Notes: generated by a model not told the origin, from the sequence alone. 18,771 nt of DNA from Chloroflexota bacterium (GCA_020849725.1 JADLAZ010000101.1:1-18771), one strand, 5' to 3'; positions 7,096 to 14,934 are shown, counted from the first letter of the stretch. Made by a program: numbers and translations.

Positions 7096-7965
7096 TCAGA
7101 TTCTTCTGAACTTCTGGAACCGGTTATGCGCCGTCACTTCGCCGACGTAGAGGTCGCCGCGCGAGTCGACCCAGCCGCTGTGCGGGCTGGCTGAGAACTG
7201 ACCCTGACCGTCGCCCTGCTCGCCCCACTGGCTGAGGACCTGGGCGTCCAGGGTCATGATCGTGATGCGGCGGCCACCCTCAATCAGGTAGACGGTGTCG
7301 TCGGGCGTGATGTACAGGTCGTTTGGAGCGAGCAGCTCGCCCCACTCGCCGGTGTACTCGCCGTCGGCCGAGAAATGCTGGACGCGCCCGTTCTGCCGGT
7401 CGACAATCAGCACCCGCCCGCGGCGATCGACCCACACGCTGTGAACCGGCCAGCCGAACTGGCTGGGTCCCGTCCCTGGCTCGCCCCACGAGCGCAGCAG
7501 CGTGCCGTCGGCGGCGAAGCGGTGGACGCGGTGCTGGCCGTAGCCGTCGGAGACGAACAAATCACCGGACCCGGCCACGAAGGCGCGCGTCGGCTCATTG
7601 AACGGCTCTCCGGGCGCGCCAGGCTGGTTGGGTGTGCCCCAGGTGCGCAGCAGCCGTCCGTCGAGCGTCCACTGTGTCACCGAGTGGGTGTCGCGATCGG
7701 TGCAGTAGGCCGTCTGATCGGGGCCGATCCAGACGCCGTGCGGGTGCTTGAACGCGCCCTCGCCCCAGCGCTGGAGCAGCCGGCCTTCGGGCGAGAACAC
7801 CAGCATGACCGGCTCCGGCGCGCGCTGGAAGACGAACACGCGGTCCTGGGCATCGCAGGCAACCATCGACACCAATCCGAGCGCCGGCACTCCGTCCGGG
7901 CCGCGGCCCCAGTCCGGCACGACCTGAAATCGATAGTCCCCACTCCCGTAGATCGTCTCGGCCAT
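7096..7965 (-). CDS. NHL-repeat six-bladed beta-propeller protein (peptidyl-alpha-hydroxyglycine amidating lyase-like)
   Basis: A 289-residue protein built of repeated propeller blades, each with a motif like hydrophobic-D/G-DG-hydrophobic-Y-V-hydrophobic-D. Clear units are AFKHPHGVWIGPDQTAYCTD (71-90), EPTRAFVAGSGDLFVSDGYG (124-143), WPVHSVWVDRRGRVLIVDRQ (172-191), APNDLYITPDDTVYLIEG (213-230) and SPHSGWVDSRGDLYVGEV (260-277). The fold is typical of NHL proteins and the PAL-like family, but I cannot identify a lyase active site, so the activity is unknown. No signal peptide, so it is probably cytoplasmic. The ATG at 7965 follows GAGGAGGGAG. The cupin stop lies only 12 bases upstream, inside this ribosome-binding site, so the pair is translationally linked. 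A second, clearly homologous propeller is encoded at 8547-9512 on the other strand. Confidence 0.85.
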   Translation of the reverse strand: MAETIYGSGDYRFQVVPDWGRGPDGVPALGLVSMVACDAQDRVFVFQRAPEPVMLVFSPEGRLLQRWGEGAFKHPHGVWIGPDQTAYCTDRDTHSVTQWTLDGRLLRTWGTPNQPGAPGEPFNEPTRAFVAGSGDLFVSDGYGQHRVHRFAADGTLLRSWGEPGTGPSQFGWPVHSVWVDRRGRVLIVDRQNGRVQHFSADGEYTGEWGELLAPNDLYITPDDTVYLIEGGRRITIMTLDAQVLSQWGEQGDGQGQFSASPHSGWVDSRGDLYVGEVTAHNRFQKFRRI

Positions 7966-7977
7966 GGCGCTCCCTCC

Positions 7978-8385
7978 TCATGCTAGCGGGCTGACGATTG
8001 AAGCCACGGGCCAGTGATCGGCGACGCGGACCGCCTCGTCATGACCGGGCCAGGGCGGCATAGTGGCGATGATGATCCGCAGCGGCGCCGAGCCGGGGTT
8101 GCGAAACTGGAAGTGAGCGCCGATGGGGATGGTCAGCGATGTGCCCGGCGCGACGGCGATGATCGACTCCACGCCATCCAGCGCCCGCCAGACCTCACCC
8201 ACACCATCGATGACGTGCCAGATCTCCTCGACGGTTCGATGCGCCACGGCGCGTGAGACGCTGCCCGGCGGGAGCGTGCAGTGCACCATGCTGGCGCACG
8301 TCGTCGCCGCCAGCAGCCGGATCTCCGACCCATCCGGCGCCAGCACATCGTAGGCGATCGCCATCCGGCCTGTGACGAAGGCCAT
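7978..8385 (-). CDS. Small cupin-domain protein
   Basis: A 135-residue single cupin. Motif 2 is textbook: GTSLTIPIGAHFQFRN at 81-96 fits G(X)5PXG(X)2H(X)3N, with His91 as metal ligand. Motif 1 (GSVSRAVAHRTVEE, 41-54) keeps His49 and Glu53, but the first His of HXH is a Val, so one of the four usual metal ligands appears to be missing. Cupins of this size act as isomerases, dioxygenases, lyases or sensors; I cannot choose. The frame is open to 8556, but the ATG at 8385 has GGGAGGGG upstream and the extension is low-complexity and Arg-rich. First gene of an operon with the NHL protein, and divergent from the second NHL gene, so it may act on the same compound. Confidence 0.82.
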   Translation of the reverse strand: MAFVTGRMAIAYDVLAPDGSEIRLLAATTCASMVHCTLPPGSVSRAVAHRTVEEIWHVIDGVGEVWRALDGVESIIAVAPGTSLTIPIGAHFQFRNPGSAPLRIIIATMPPWPGHDEAVRVADHWPVASIVSPLA

Positions 8386-8546
8386 GCCGCCCCTCCCGCG
8401 TCGCTGCTCGGCTGACTGCCCGGCTGCCGGCGCCAGCCTAGCACGCGGCGCCACGCCGAACAAGCGCCGCGTGCGGCGCGCTCGTGTATGCTGCGACTGT
8501 TGGCGACCATGGCCGGCGGCGCCGGCGCGTTGAAGGGGGCACGGGC
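8386..8546. promoter_or_regulatory. Divergent intergenic region with an 11-bp inverted repeat
   Basis: This 161-base gap must carry promoters for the cupin-NHL operon (-) and the second NHL gene (+). GCACGCGGCGC (8441-8451) and GCGCCGCGTGC (8464-8474) form a perfect 11-bp inverted repeat around a 12-base spacer, near the middle of the gap. Its placement suits an operator or a leader hairpin acting on both genes. I see no strong -35/-10 pair; TATGCT (8487-8492) is a weak + strand -10 candidate. Confidence 0.4.
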
Positions 8547-9512
8547 ATGGCGACACGGCATGGGACCGGGGAGTACATCTACGAGGTAGACGACCGCTGG
8601 GGTCAGTTACCGGCCGGCTGGAGCTTTGTCGATGTCGTCGGCATTGTCGTCGATGATCAGGACCGGGTGTTCGTCTTCAACCGTGGCGTGCATCCGATCG
8701 TGATCTTCGAGCGCGACGGCCGCTTCATCGACGCCTGGGGCGAGGGCGCGTTCACCTCGCCGCATGGCCTGCAAATTGGGCCGGACGGCACAATCTACAC
8801 CGTCGACAACGGCGACCATACCGTCCGCGCCTGGTCGCCCGACGGCCAGCCCAAGTTTGTCATCGGCACGCCCGGACAGCCGGCCGACACCGGCTTTACG
8901 GGCAGCCTGGACACGATCGTTGGCGGTGGGGCGTTCAACAGCCCGACCAATCTCGCCGTCGCGCCGGATGGCAGCCTCTACGTCACCGATGGCTATCAGA
9001 ACTGCAAGGTCCATCACTTCTCGGCCGATGGCCGGCTCCTGCACTCCTGGGGCGCGGCTGGGCGTGGGCCGGGCCAGTTCCGGCTCGTCCACGGCATCTG
9101 CGTCGCGCCCGACGGCGCGGTCTATGTCGGCGACCGCGCCAACAACCGCGTGCAGGTATTCACGCCGGCCGGTGAGTACATCCGCGAGTGGCGCAACGTG
9201 CGCCAGCCGGACGAGGTGCATCTCGGCCCGGATGGCGCCTTTTACGTGGCCGAACTGGGCTGGAGCGAGGGAACGAGCGGCCACGGCCTGGGCGCGCGCG
9301 TGACGGTGCGCGATGCCGCTGGCGCCGTGCTCAGCGCCTGGGGCGACAGCGGTTCGCCGGAGGCGAGCGGCAACTGCGCCGCGCCGCACGGCATCCGGGT
9401 CGACTCGGTCGGTGATCTCTACCTGGGCGAGGTGACGTACACGGCGCGCGTCAGCGCGAAGCTGGTCGGACCGAGTTGCCATTGCTTCCAAAAATTCGTT
9501 CGGGTCCGATAG
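8547..9512 (+). CDS. NHL-repeat beta-propeller protein, paralogue of the 7096-7965 product
   Basis: 321 residues, same architecture as the product of 7096-7965 and plainly related. Shared blocks include DRVFVF (39-44), WGEGAF then PHG (64-74), SDGY versus TDGY, KVHHFSADGRLLHSWG (154-169), LYLGEV (291-296) and the ending FQKFVR. It differs by an insertion at about 112-130 (GFTGSLDTIVGGGAF region) and an extra C-terminal segment with Cys-His-Cys at 311-313, which might bind a metal. No signal peptide. The ATG at 8547 has GAAGGGGG upstream; the frame extends to 8484 through Arg-rich sequence I judge non-coding. Like its paralogue it resembles PAL-type propellers, but catalytic function is not established. 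The divergent arrangement suggests a duplication kept under shared control. Confidence 0.84.
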   Translation: MATRHGTGEYIYEVDDRWGQLPAGWSFVDVVGIVVDDQDRVFVFNRGVHPIVIFERDGRFIDAWGEGAFTSPHGLQIGPDGTIYTVDNGDHTVRAWSPDGQPKFVIGTPGQPADTGFTGSLDTIVGGGAFNSPTNLAVAPDGSLYVTDGYQNCKVHHFSADGRLLHSWGAAGRGPGQFRLVHGICVAPDGAVYVGDRANNRVQVFTPAGEYIREWRNVRQPDEVHLGPDGAFYVAELGWSEGTSGHGLGARVTVRDAAGAVLSAWGDSGSPEASGNCAAPHGIRVDSVGDLYLGEVTYTARVSAKLVGPSCHCFQKFVRVR

Positions 9513-9615
9513 GGTAGACCATCCTCACGGGGAGAAGTGCCGGCGCGCAGATCGAGCAGCCGCCGGCGCCGCCCCACATCGACGGTGATGACCGCCGGCA
9601 CGGCCGTGCTGGCGA

Positions 9616-9861
9616 TCAGGCCCATCGAATGACCGATGACAGCCCCCAGGCCATCGCGGTCAGGATCGCGCAGGTCGCGACGAGGAGAGCTACTGCCGCC
9701 AGGGTGATCGCCGTCAGCCAGCGCGTGCGGCGCGCCGCGCGGAGCGGCGCTGCCGGCGCCGCGGCCACGACTGGTCGCCCGATGCGGCCCAGCGGCGCGG
9801 CGCAGACGCCGCAGTAGCCGCTGCCGTTGTCCTGAACTGCACCGCACCGGTCGCAGCGCAT
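9616..9861 (-). CDS. Small zinc-ribbon protein with one transmembrane helix
   Basis: 81 residues. The N-terminus has two CxxC pairs (Cys3, Cys6, Cys17, Cys20) forming a zinc-ribbon, then an Ala/Pro linker and a basic stretch (RAARRTR, 41-47), then one hydrophobic helix at about 49-72, ending SSVIRWA. The ribbon would sit in the cytoplasm with the helix in the membrane. The ATG at 9861 follows AAGAGGAGACC, an excellent site; the frame extends to 9915 without support. Such small zinc-ribbon membrane proteins are common and mostly uncharacterised. It diverges from the FTCD gene and converges with the NHL gene. Confidence 0.72.
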   Translation of the reverse strand: MRCDRCGAVQDNGSGYCGVCAAPLGRIGRPVVAAAPAAPLRAARRTRWLTAITLAAVALLVATCAILTAMAWGLSSVIRWA

Positions 9862-9987
9862 GGCCGGTCTCCTCTTGCGGCCGACACCATAGCAGCGGCA
9901 AGATGGGGTCGACAAGCGCCGTTCGGTGCGCGCACGAGCGCCAAGCCAGCAGGGACGGGACGGCGCCTGGTCATGAGGGTCAGCGCG

Positions 9988-11550
9988 ATGCCTGGTTTAA
10001 TCGAGTGCATTCCGAATTTCAGCGAGGGGCGTTCCGCGACCGTCGTCGAACGCATCGTGGCAGCGATGGCGGCCGTTGCCGGCGTGCGCGTCCTCGACTA
10101 CAGCCTGAACCCGGACCATCACCGCTCGGTCGTGACCCTGGTCGGGTCGGGCGCGGCGGTGGCCGAGGCCGCATTTCGGGGCATCCAGGCGGCGCGCGAC
10201 ACGATCGATTTGCGTCAGCACGCGGGCGTCCATCCCCGCATCGGCGCGGCTGACGTCGTGCCGTTTGTGCCGCTCGCCGGCACGCGACTGGAGGCGTGCA
10301 TCGAGCTGGCCCGCGCGCTGGGTGCGCGCGTCGCCGCTGAGCTTGGCATTCCTGTCTACCTGTACGAGGCGGCCGCGACGCGGCCGGAGCGGCGCGACCT
10401 GGCCGAGGTGCGGCGCGGTCAATACGAGGCGCTGGTGGCGGCGATCGAGACGGACCCGTCCCGCGCGCCGGACTTCGGCCCGGCGCGCCTGCACCCCAGT
10501 GCCGGCGCGGTTGCCATCGGTGCGCGCCGGCCGCTGCTGGCCTTCAACGTCAACCTGCGCACCGACGACGTGGCGATCGCCGAGGCCCTGGCGCGGGCCG
10601 TGCGCCAGCGCAGCGGCGGCCTGCGCTCGGTCAAGGCGCTCGGCGTGCGCGACGCCGGCCAGGCGCAGGTGACGATGAACCTGACCGACCCGCGCGCGAC
10701 GCCGCCGCACCGGGCGCTGGCGCTGCTGCGCGCCGAGGCGGAGCGCTACGGTGTCGCCATTGCCGGCAGCGAGATTGTCGGGCTGGCTCCGCTCGACAGT
10801 CTGCTGCAGGCAGCCGAGCACGCGCTGTCGCTGAGCGACTTCCGGCGCGAGCAGGTGCTGGAGTGGCAGGTGCTGGCGCAGTACGGCCCGGATGCGCCAA
10901 TAGGGGAGGCCGATGCTGTGGAACCAGAGGTGACACCCTACCTCGAGGCGCTCGCATCAGCGGCGCCAACGCCGGGTGGCGGCAGCGCCGCGGCGCTGGC
11001 CGGCGCGCTGGCGGCGGCGCTGGGTGAGATGGTCGCCAACCTCACCGTCGGCCAGGAGAAATTCGCCGCCGTTGAGGATCGCGTCCAGACGGCGCTGACG
11101 GAATTGACCCACGCGCGCCGGCAGTTGACGGCGGCGATGGCCGAGGACGCCGCTGCCTTCGACGCCTACATGGCGGCGCGACGGCTGCCGCGCGCCACAC
11201 CCGAGGAGCGCGCCGCACGCGCGGCGGCGGTGCAGACGGCGACGCTGGTGGCGGCGCAAGCGCCGCTGCGCGTGGCGCGGCAATGCCTGGCGCTGCTGCC
11301 CTGGCTCGACACGGTCGCTGAGTACGGCAATCCGAACGTCGCGAGCGATGCCGGCGCTGGCGCGATCCTGTCCGACGCGGCCGTCCGCGCCTCCGCGCTG
11401 AACGTGCGCGTCAACCTGCTGGGACTGGCTGATGTGGACCGCCGCGCCCTGTTGACGGCCGAACTGGCGGAGATTGAAGCGGCGGCCGCGACGCAGGCGG
11501 CCGCCATCGTGGCGCGCGTGACCGTCATCATTGGCGGCGCACCACCATGA
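9988..11550 (+). CDS. ftcD: Bifunctional glutamate formiminotransferase / formiminotetrahydrofolate cyclodeaminase
   Basis: 520 residues in two domains. Residues 1-295 are the formiminotransferase: LIECIPNFSEG at the N-terminus, HPRIGAADVVPFVP with the expected catalytic His82, LYEAAATRPERRDLAEVRRGQYE (126-148, split by variable residues) and FNVNLRT. Residues 311-520 are the cyclodeaminase, starting with PYLEALASAAPTPGGGS (PTPGGGS at 327-333), then EDAAAFDAYM and GNPNVASDAG. Together they move the formimino group from formiminoglutamate to tetrahydrofolate and then release ammonia to give 5,10-methenyl-THF, as in histidine breakdown. I chose the ATG at 9988 (GAGGG 8 bases upstream, family-like start); an ATG at 9973 would add five residues. 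No other histidine-degradation gene is in the window. The domain junction carries an apparent internal ribosome site. Confidence 0.93.
   Translation: MPGLIECIPNFSEGRSATVVERIVAAMAAVAGVRVLDYSLNPDHHRSVVTLVGSGAAVAEAAFRGIQAARDTIDLRQHAGVHPRIGAADVVPFVPLAGTRLEACIELARALGARVAAELGIPVYLYEAAATRPERRDLAEVRRGQYEALVAAIETDPSRAPDFGPARLHPSAGAVAIGARRPLLAFNVNLRTDDVAIAEALARAVRQRSGGLRSVKALGVRDAGQAQVTMNLTDPRATPPHRALALLRAEAERYGVAIAGSEIVGLAPLDSLLQAAEHALSLSDFRREQVLEWQVLAQYGPDAPIGEADAVEPEVTPYLEALASAAPTPGGGSAAALAGALAAALGEMVANLTVGQEKFAAVEDRVQTALTELTHARRQLTAAMAEDAAAFDAYMAARRLPRATPEERAARAAAVQTATLVAAQAPLRVARQCLALLPWLDTVAEYGNPNVASDAGAGAILSDAAVRASALNVRVNLLGLADVDRRALLTAELAEIEAAAATQAAAIVARVTVIIGGAPP
10902..10920 (+). promoter_or_regulatory. 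Apparent internal ribosome-binding site and GTG start for the cyclodeaminase domain
   Basis: AGGGGAGG (10902-10909) is followed after 8 bases by an in-frame GTG (10918-10920, Val311 of the fusion). Translation from it would give a 210-residue protein beginning VEPEVTPYLEALAS, which is the length and start expected of a stand-alone cyclodeaminase. It falls exactly at the domain junction. Confidence 0.4.
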
Positions 11551-11570
11551 TTGGCGGCGGCCACCAGCAC

Positions 11571-12083
11571 CTACTCGTCTGATCCGCGCACGAGCCGGAT
11601 GACGATCAGCACCAGCAGGAACGCCAGCACCACGCCACCGATGATCGTCAGTTGCTTGTTGCGAGCGATCACGCCCTGGCCCTTATCGATCAGGGTGCGC
11701 ACATCGGTCTCGCTGAGGTAGACGCCGCCGCGCTCGAACGTGTCGGCTGCCACGGCGGCGACATCGGCGACCGGGCCACCGGCGACGCTGCCGCGCTCGC
11801 GGATGGTGTGGGCCAACTCTTCGGCTTTGACGGCGGCCTTGTGCAGGCCGGCGTCGGCCGCCTGCTCGGCGGCGGCGACGACCTTGCCGGCCTGGTCCTC
11901 ACTCTTGCCGACGAGCATTTGGAGCGCCTCGGTCGCCTGGGTCGTCGCGCTACTCACCGCCTTCTCAACGGTCGCGCGCGCGCTGTCGGCCGAGCCGACC
12001 GTCGCGATCTTGTCGGTGTTGGTCGTGTCGGCCACGGCGGTGGCCACGCCGTTCGCTTCACGCTTCACGGAATGAGTGTCCAT
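11571..12083 (-). CDS. Ala-rich helical protein with a C-terminal membrane anchor, function unknown
   Basis: 170 residues, family not recognised. Residues 35-95 are Ala/Glu/Lys-rich and free of Pro, giving amphipathic helices reminiscent of apolipoprotein-like or coiled-coil sequences (for example SARATVEKAVSSATTQATEA). Residues 144-163 (LTIIGGVVLAFLLVLIVI) form one transmembrane helix followed by RLVRGSDE, so the bulk would be cytoplasmic and tail-anchored. A short segment, DVRTLIDKGQGVIARNKQ, precedes the helix. The ATG at 12083 follows AAGGAGAGGGC; the long open frame above it is antisense to the sulfatase and not real. It diverges from the sulfatase and converges on the FTCD gene with only 20 bases between the stops. 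Role unknown; membrane organisation or stress protection is speculation. Confidence 0.75.
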   Translation of the reverse strand: MDTHSVKREANGVATAVADTTNTDKIATVGSADSARATVEKAVSSATTQATEALQMLVGKSEDQAGKVVAAAEQAADAGLHKAAVKAEELAHTIRERGSVAGGPVADVAAVAADTFERGGVYLSETDVRTLIDKGQGVIARNKQLTIIGGVVLAFLLVLIVIRLVRGSDE

Positions 12084-12227
12084 TGCCCTCTCCTTCCCGG
12101 CCCGGCACGGTCCAGGCCGTCTCACTCTATGGTACCCTCCAGCCGCCGCATGTGGATGATGGCGGTGCTGCTGCCGCGCCGGCAGCGCCGGCTGCCGCGG
12201 GCGAGGCCGGACGACTGAGGAGGAACG
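12084..12227. promoter_or_regulatory. Divergent region between the tail-anchored protein and the sulfatase
   Basis: 144 bases holding both promoters. A short inverted repeat, CGGCAG with CTGCCG six bases later (within 12178-12200), lies shortly before the sulfatase ribosome site. I find no convincing -35/-10 pair. Confidence 0.25.
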
Positions 12228-13751
12228 ATGAAAGTCCTGTTCGTCATTCTCGACACGCTGCGGGCCGATCACCTGGCCCCCTACGGTGGTCGGCCCTACG
12301 GCTATCCGGTGTTGACGCCGCAGATCAGCCGACTGGCCGAGCGGTCGCTTGTCTTCGACAACCACTGGGTCGGGTCGCTGCCGTGCATGCCGGCGCGGCG
12401 CGAGTTGATGACCGGCCGCCACAACTTCCTGGAGCGCGGCTGGGGGCCGCTGGAGCCCTTTGACGACGTCTTGCCCGATCTGCTGCGGCGCACTGCCCAG
12501 CCGGTCTTCTCGCACCTGATCACCGATCATTACCACTACTTCTACCTGGGTGGCGAGGGCCACAACAACAGCTTCAGCAGTTGGCAGTTCGAGCGCGGCC
12601 AGGAGAATGACTTCTGGATCAGCCGCGTCGATCTGCCGGCACTGCCCGAGTCGATCGGCCGGCTGGCCAAGCGCCCGCAGCACGCGCTCAACCGGCTGGC
12701 GCAGCGCGAAGAGCGCGAGTTCAGCGGCGCGCGCTGCGTCGCCCATGCTACCCAGTGGCTGCACGACAACCGCGGCAGCGACAACTGGTACCTGCAACTG
12801 GAGCTGTTCGATCCGCACGAGCCGTTCTACGTCGTCCAGGAGTATCTTGATCTCTATGGCGACACCTGGGACGGGCCGCTGTACGACTGGCCGGACTACG
12901 GCGTGTGCGAGGACGACCCAGCGGCGATCGACCATATCCGCAAGTGCTACGCCGCGCTGCTGACGATGACCGATCGCTGGCTCGGTCAGCTGTGGGACAC
13001 GATGGACGCGCTCGACCTGTGGCGTGACACGATGGTCGTGCTGTCGACCGACCATGGCACGATGCTTGGTGAGCATCGCTACTGGATGAAGAACGATATG
13101 CCCGTCTACAGTGAGATCGCGCGCATCCCGCTGATCGTTCACCTGCCCGGCTCGCGCCGCGCCGGCGCGCGCGTGTCCGCGCTCACCCAGACGACGGACC
13201 TGATGCCGACCTTTCTCGACTACTTCAACGCACCCCGACCGCCGCACCTGCACGGCGTCTCCCTGCGGCCGGCGCTGGAGGGCGATAGCGCCATCCACGA
13301 CTCGATCATCTTCGGGTACTTCGGCATGGCCCTCAACGCGACCGACGGACGCCATGTCTATTTCCGCAACCCGGCCGCAGAGTCGACGGTCGTGTACGCC
13401 TACACCAGCATGCCGACGCAGTTCCACGGTTTCATGGCCCGCGAGCAACTGGCACAGGCCGAGATGGGCCGCTACCTCAGCCACACGTACAATATCCCGG
13501 TCTACCGCGTGCCGCAGGGCGGGCGGCCGCCGTTCACCCAAACGGGCGCGCCGCCGCACCGCCACGGCGGCTACCGCGACGCGGCCGGCGCCTATGACCC
13601 GCACCACGAGTTGTACGACCTGATCGCCGATCCGGCGCAGGAGCAGCCGGTGCGCGATGTGGCGCTGGAGCGCCGCTTCTGCGACTTGCTGCGCGCCCAT
13701 CTGACGCGGGTCACCGCGCCGCCGGAGCAGTTCGGCCGGCTTGGCCTTTAG
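12228..13751 (+). CDS. Type I sulfatase (Cys-type, formylglycine-dependent)
   Basis: 507 residues of the alkaline phosphatase-like/arylsulfatase fold. The start, VLFVILDTLRADHLAPYGG, supplies Asp9 and Asp14 of the metal site. SLPCMPARRELMTGRHNF holds the CxPxR signature (Cys53-Met-Pro-Ala-Arg57), where Cys is converted to formylglycine. STDHGTMLGEH (273-283) gives the Asp275-His276 metal pair, and QTTDLMPTFLDYF the late conserved block. It hydrolyses sulfate esters; a phosphonate or phosphodiester hydrolase is possible because that subgroup shares the signature. No signal peptide, so it is likely cytoplasmic and acts on small imported sulfate esters rather than polymers. The ATG follows AGGAGGAACG. 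The formylglycine-generating enzyme it needs is not in this window. It converges with the Ldh_2 gene, 36 bases between stops. Confidence 0.9.
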   Translation: MKVLFVILDTLRADHLAPYGGRPYGYPVLTPQISRLAERSLVFDNHWVGSLPCMPARRELMTGRHNFLERGWGPLEPFDDVLPDLLRRTAQPVFSHLITDHYHYFYLGGEGHNNSFSSWQFERGQENDFWISRVDLPALPESIGRLAKRPQHALNRLAQREEREFSGARCVAHATQWLHDNRGSDNWYLQLELFDPHEPFYVVQEYLDLYGDTWDGPLYDWPDYGVCEDDPAAIDHIRKCYAALLTMTDRWLGQLWDTMDALDLWRDTMVVLSTDHGTMLGEHRYWMKNDMPVYSEIARIPLIVHLPGSRRAGARVSALTQTTDLMPTFLDYFNAPRPPHLHGVSLRPALEGDSAIHDSIIFGYFGMALNATDGRHVYFRNPAAESTVVYAYTSMPTQFHGFMAREQLAQAEMGRYLSHTYNIPVYRVPQGGRPPFTQTGAPPHRHGGYRDAAGAYDPHHELYDLIADPAQEQPVRDVALERRFCDLLRAHLTRVTAPPEQFGRLGL

Positions 13752-13787
13752 GCTGAGAGCCGGTACGGTGGCATGTCCCTGCCGTCC

Positions 13788-14834
13788 CTAATGTGCCAGA
13801 TGCCCGACGCCGAGCGATCGCGCCAGCACACTCACTTGCCGCCACGTCGCATCGTCGACCGGGATGCCGTCGCGGCGGCGTATCTGCTCGGTGTGCCACT
13901 CGATCGCGCCGGGGTAGTAGACTCGGTCGAAGCCGGCGGCGGGCGGCGTCGCCTGGTAGTCACGGGCAAAGGCGGTGACCTCGGCACGGAACTGGTCGGG
14001 TGGCCGGAAGGCAGCCGGGTTGATGACGACCATCAGCGTACCGTCGTTGTGCCGGCCGCTCGGCTCGACGCCCCAGCCCAGGCCGGTCAGGATGCCGGCA
14101 AAGACCTCGACCATGAAGCCCAGGCCGGCGCCCTTGTGGCCCTGGTTGCCGCCGGTCGGCAGCAGCGCGCCGCCCTGGAAGAAGGCAGCCGCGTCGGTCG
14201 TCGGGCTGCCGGCCGCGTCGACGATCCAGCCGGCCGGCACTGGTTGGTTGCGGTTCTGGTAGACCCTCAGCTTGTTCGCGGCGGCGGCGCTGGTGGCCAT
14301 ATCCAGGAAGACCGGCGCCTCCAGATCGCTCGGCAGCGCGATGCTGATCGGGTTGGTGCCGAGCTTCGGCTCGCGCCCGCCGAAGGGCACGACCTGCTTG
14401 GGGCCGCGCCCCGAGTCGCAGAACATCATGCCGATCAGGCCGGCGCGGGCGGCCATCAGTGGGTAGTCGGCCACCCGGCCGACGTGGTTCTGGCGGAAGA
14501 CGGTCACGGCCGAGATCATCAGCGCGCCCGCCTTGGCGATGGCCAGGTCCATCGCCCGCTCCGACACAACCTGTCCAAAGCCCCAGTGGCCGTCGATGCG
14601 GGCCGTCGTCGGCGTCTCGTCGAGGATGTCAAACGGCGCGTTCGCGACGACATCGCCGGCGCGCAGCCGATCGATGTAGGTCGGCAGCAAGATAACGCCG
14701 TGCGAGTCGTGGCCGGCGAGGTTTGCGCCGACCATGTGGCGCGCGACGATGTCGGCTTCACTGGCGGCGACACCGGCCGCCTGGTAGACACCGGTGATCA
14801 GGTGGGTGAGGTGGTCGGGCGCGATGTTCGGCAT
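13788..14834 (-). CDS. Malate/L-lactate dehydrogenase family (Ldh_2) NAD(P)-dependent oxidoreductase
   Basis: 348 residues, typical of this non-Rossmann dehydrogenase family, which includes malate, ureidoglycolate, sulfolactate and 2,3-diketogulonate dehydrogenases. Motifs: ANLAGHDSHGVILLPTY (38-53, His42/His45 near the active site), FRQNHVGR (113-120), FGGREPKLGTNPISIALP (151-168), LDMATSAAAANKL (177-189) and GGNQGHKGAGLGFMVE (228-243, the KGYGL-like nucleotide contact). The substrate would be a 2-hydroxy acid or its keto form. The ATG at 14834 has GGGAGAGGGAC upstream; the extension to 14909 has no site of its own. A possible promoter and a repeated GGAC/GTCC element lie upstream. Sulfatase and GH63-like neighbours suggest reduction of a 2-keto sugar acid or sulfolactate-like compound, but that is guesswork. 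Confidence 0.88.
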   Translation of the reverse strand: MPNIAPDHLTHLITGVYQAAGVAASEADIVARHMVGANLAGHDSHGVILLPTYIDRLRAGDVVANAPFDILDETPTTARIDGHWGFGQVVSERAMDLAIAKAGALMISAVTVFRQNHVGRVADYPLMAARAGLIGMMFCDSGRGPKQVVPFGGREPKLGTNPISIALPSDLEAPVFLDMATSAAAANKLRVYQNRNQPVPAGWIVDAAGSPTTDAAAFFQGGALLPTGGNQGHKGAGLGFMVEVFAGILTGLGWGVEPSGRHNDGTLMVVINPAAFRPPDQFRAEVTAFARDYQATPPAAGFDRVYYPGAIEWHTEQIRRRDGIPVDDATWRQVSVLARSLGVGHLAH

Positions 14835-14897
14835 GTCCCTCTCCCTGCGCAGCGGCCGCGCATCGCCGGCAGCCGGTGCCGTCGGGCGCCCGGCCCA

Positions 14898-14928
14898 ATT
14901 CTCGCACACGCCACGTTCAGTCTGGCAA
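14898..14928 (-). promoter_or_regulatory. Candidate promoter of the Ldh_2 gene
   Basis: Read on the minus strand: TTGCCA (14928-14923), a 19-base spacer, then GAGAAT (14903-14898) with an upstream TGC that looks like an extended -10. Initiation would be about 55-60 bases before the ATG. The long spacer makes it weak on its own; the GGAC/GTCC array begins 7 bases upstream of the -35. Confidence 0.3.
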
Positions 14929-14934
14929 TGAGGT

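Noticed and set aside
9594..9613. 8-bp hairpin with one G-T pair between the NHL and zinc-ribbon genes as a terminator
   Set aside because: No T tract on either strand and only a 4-base loop. GC-rich DNA gives many such stems.
12084..13700. In-frame N-terminal extension of the 170-residue tail-anchored protein
   Set aside because: It is antisense to the sulfatase and of shadow composition. The ATG at 12083 has a strong AAGGAGAGGG site.
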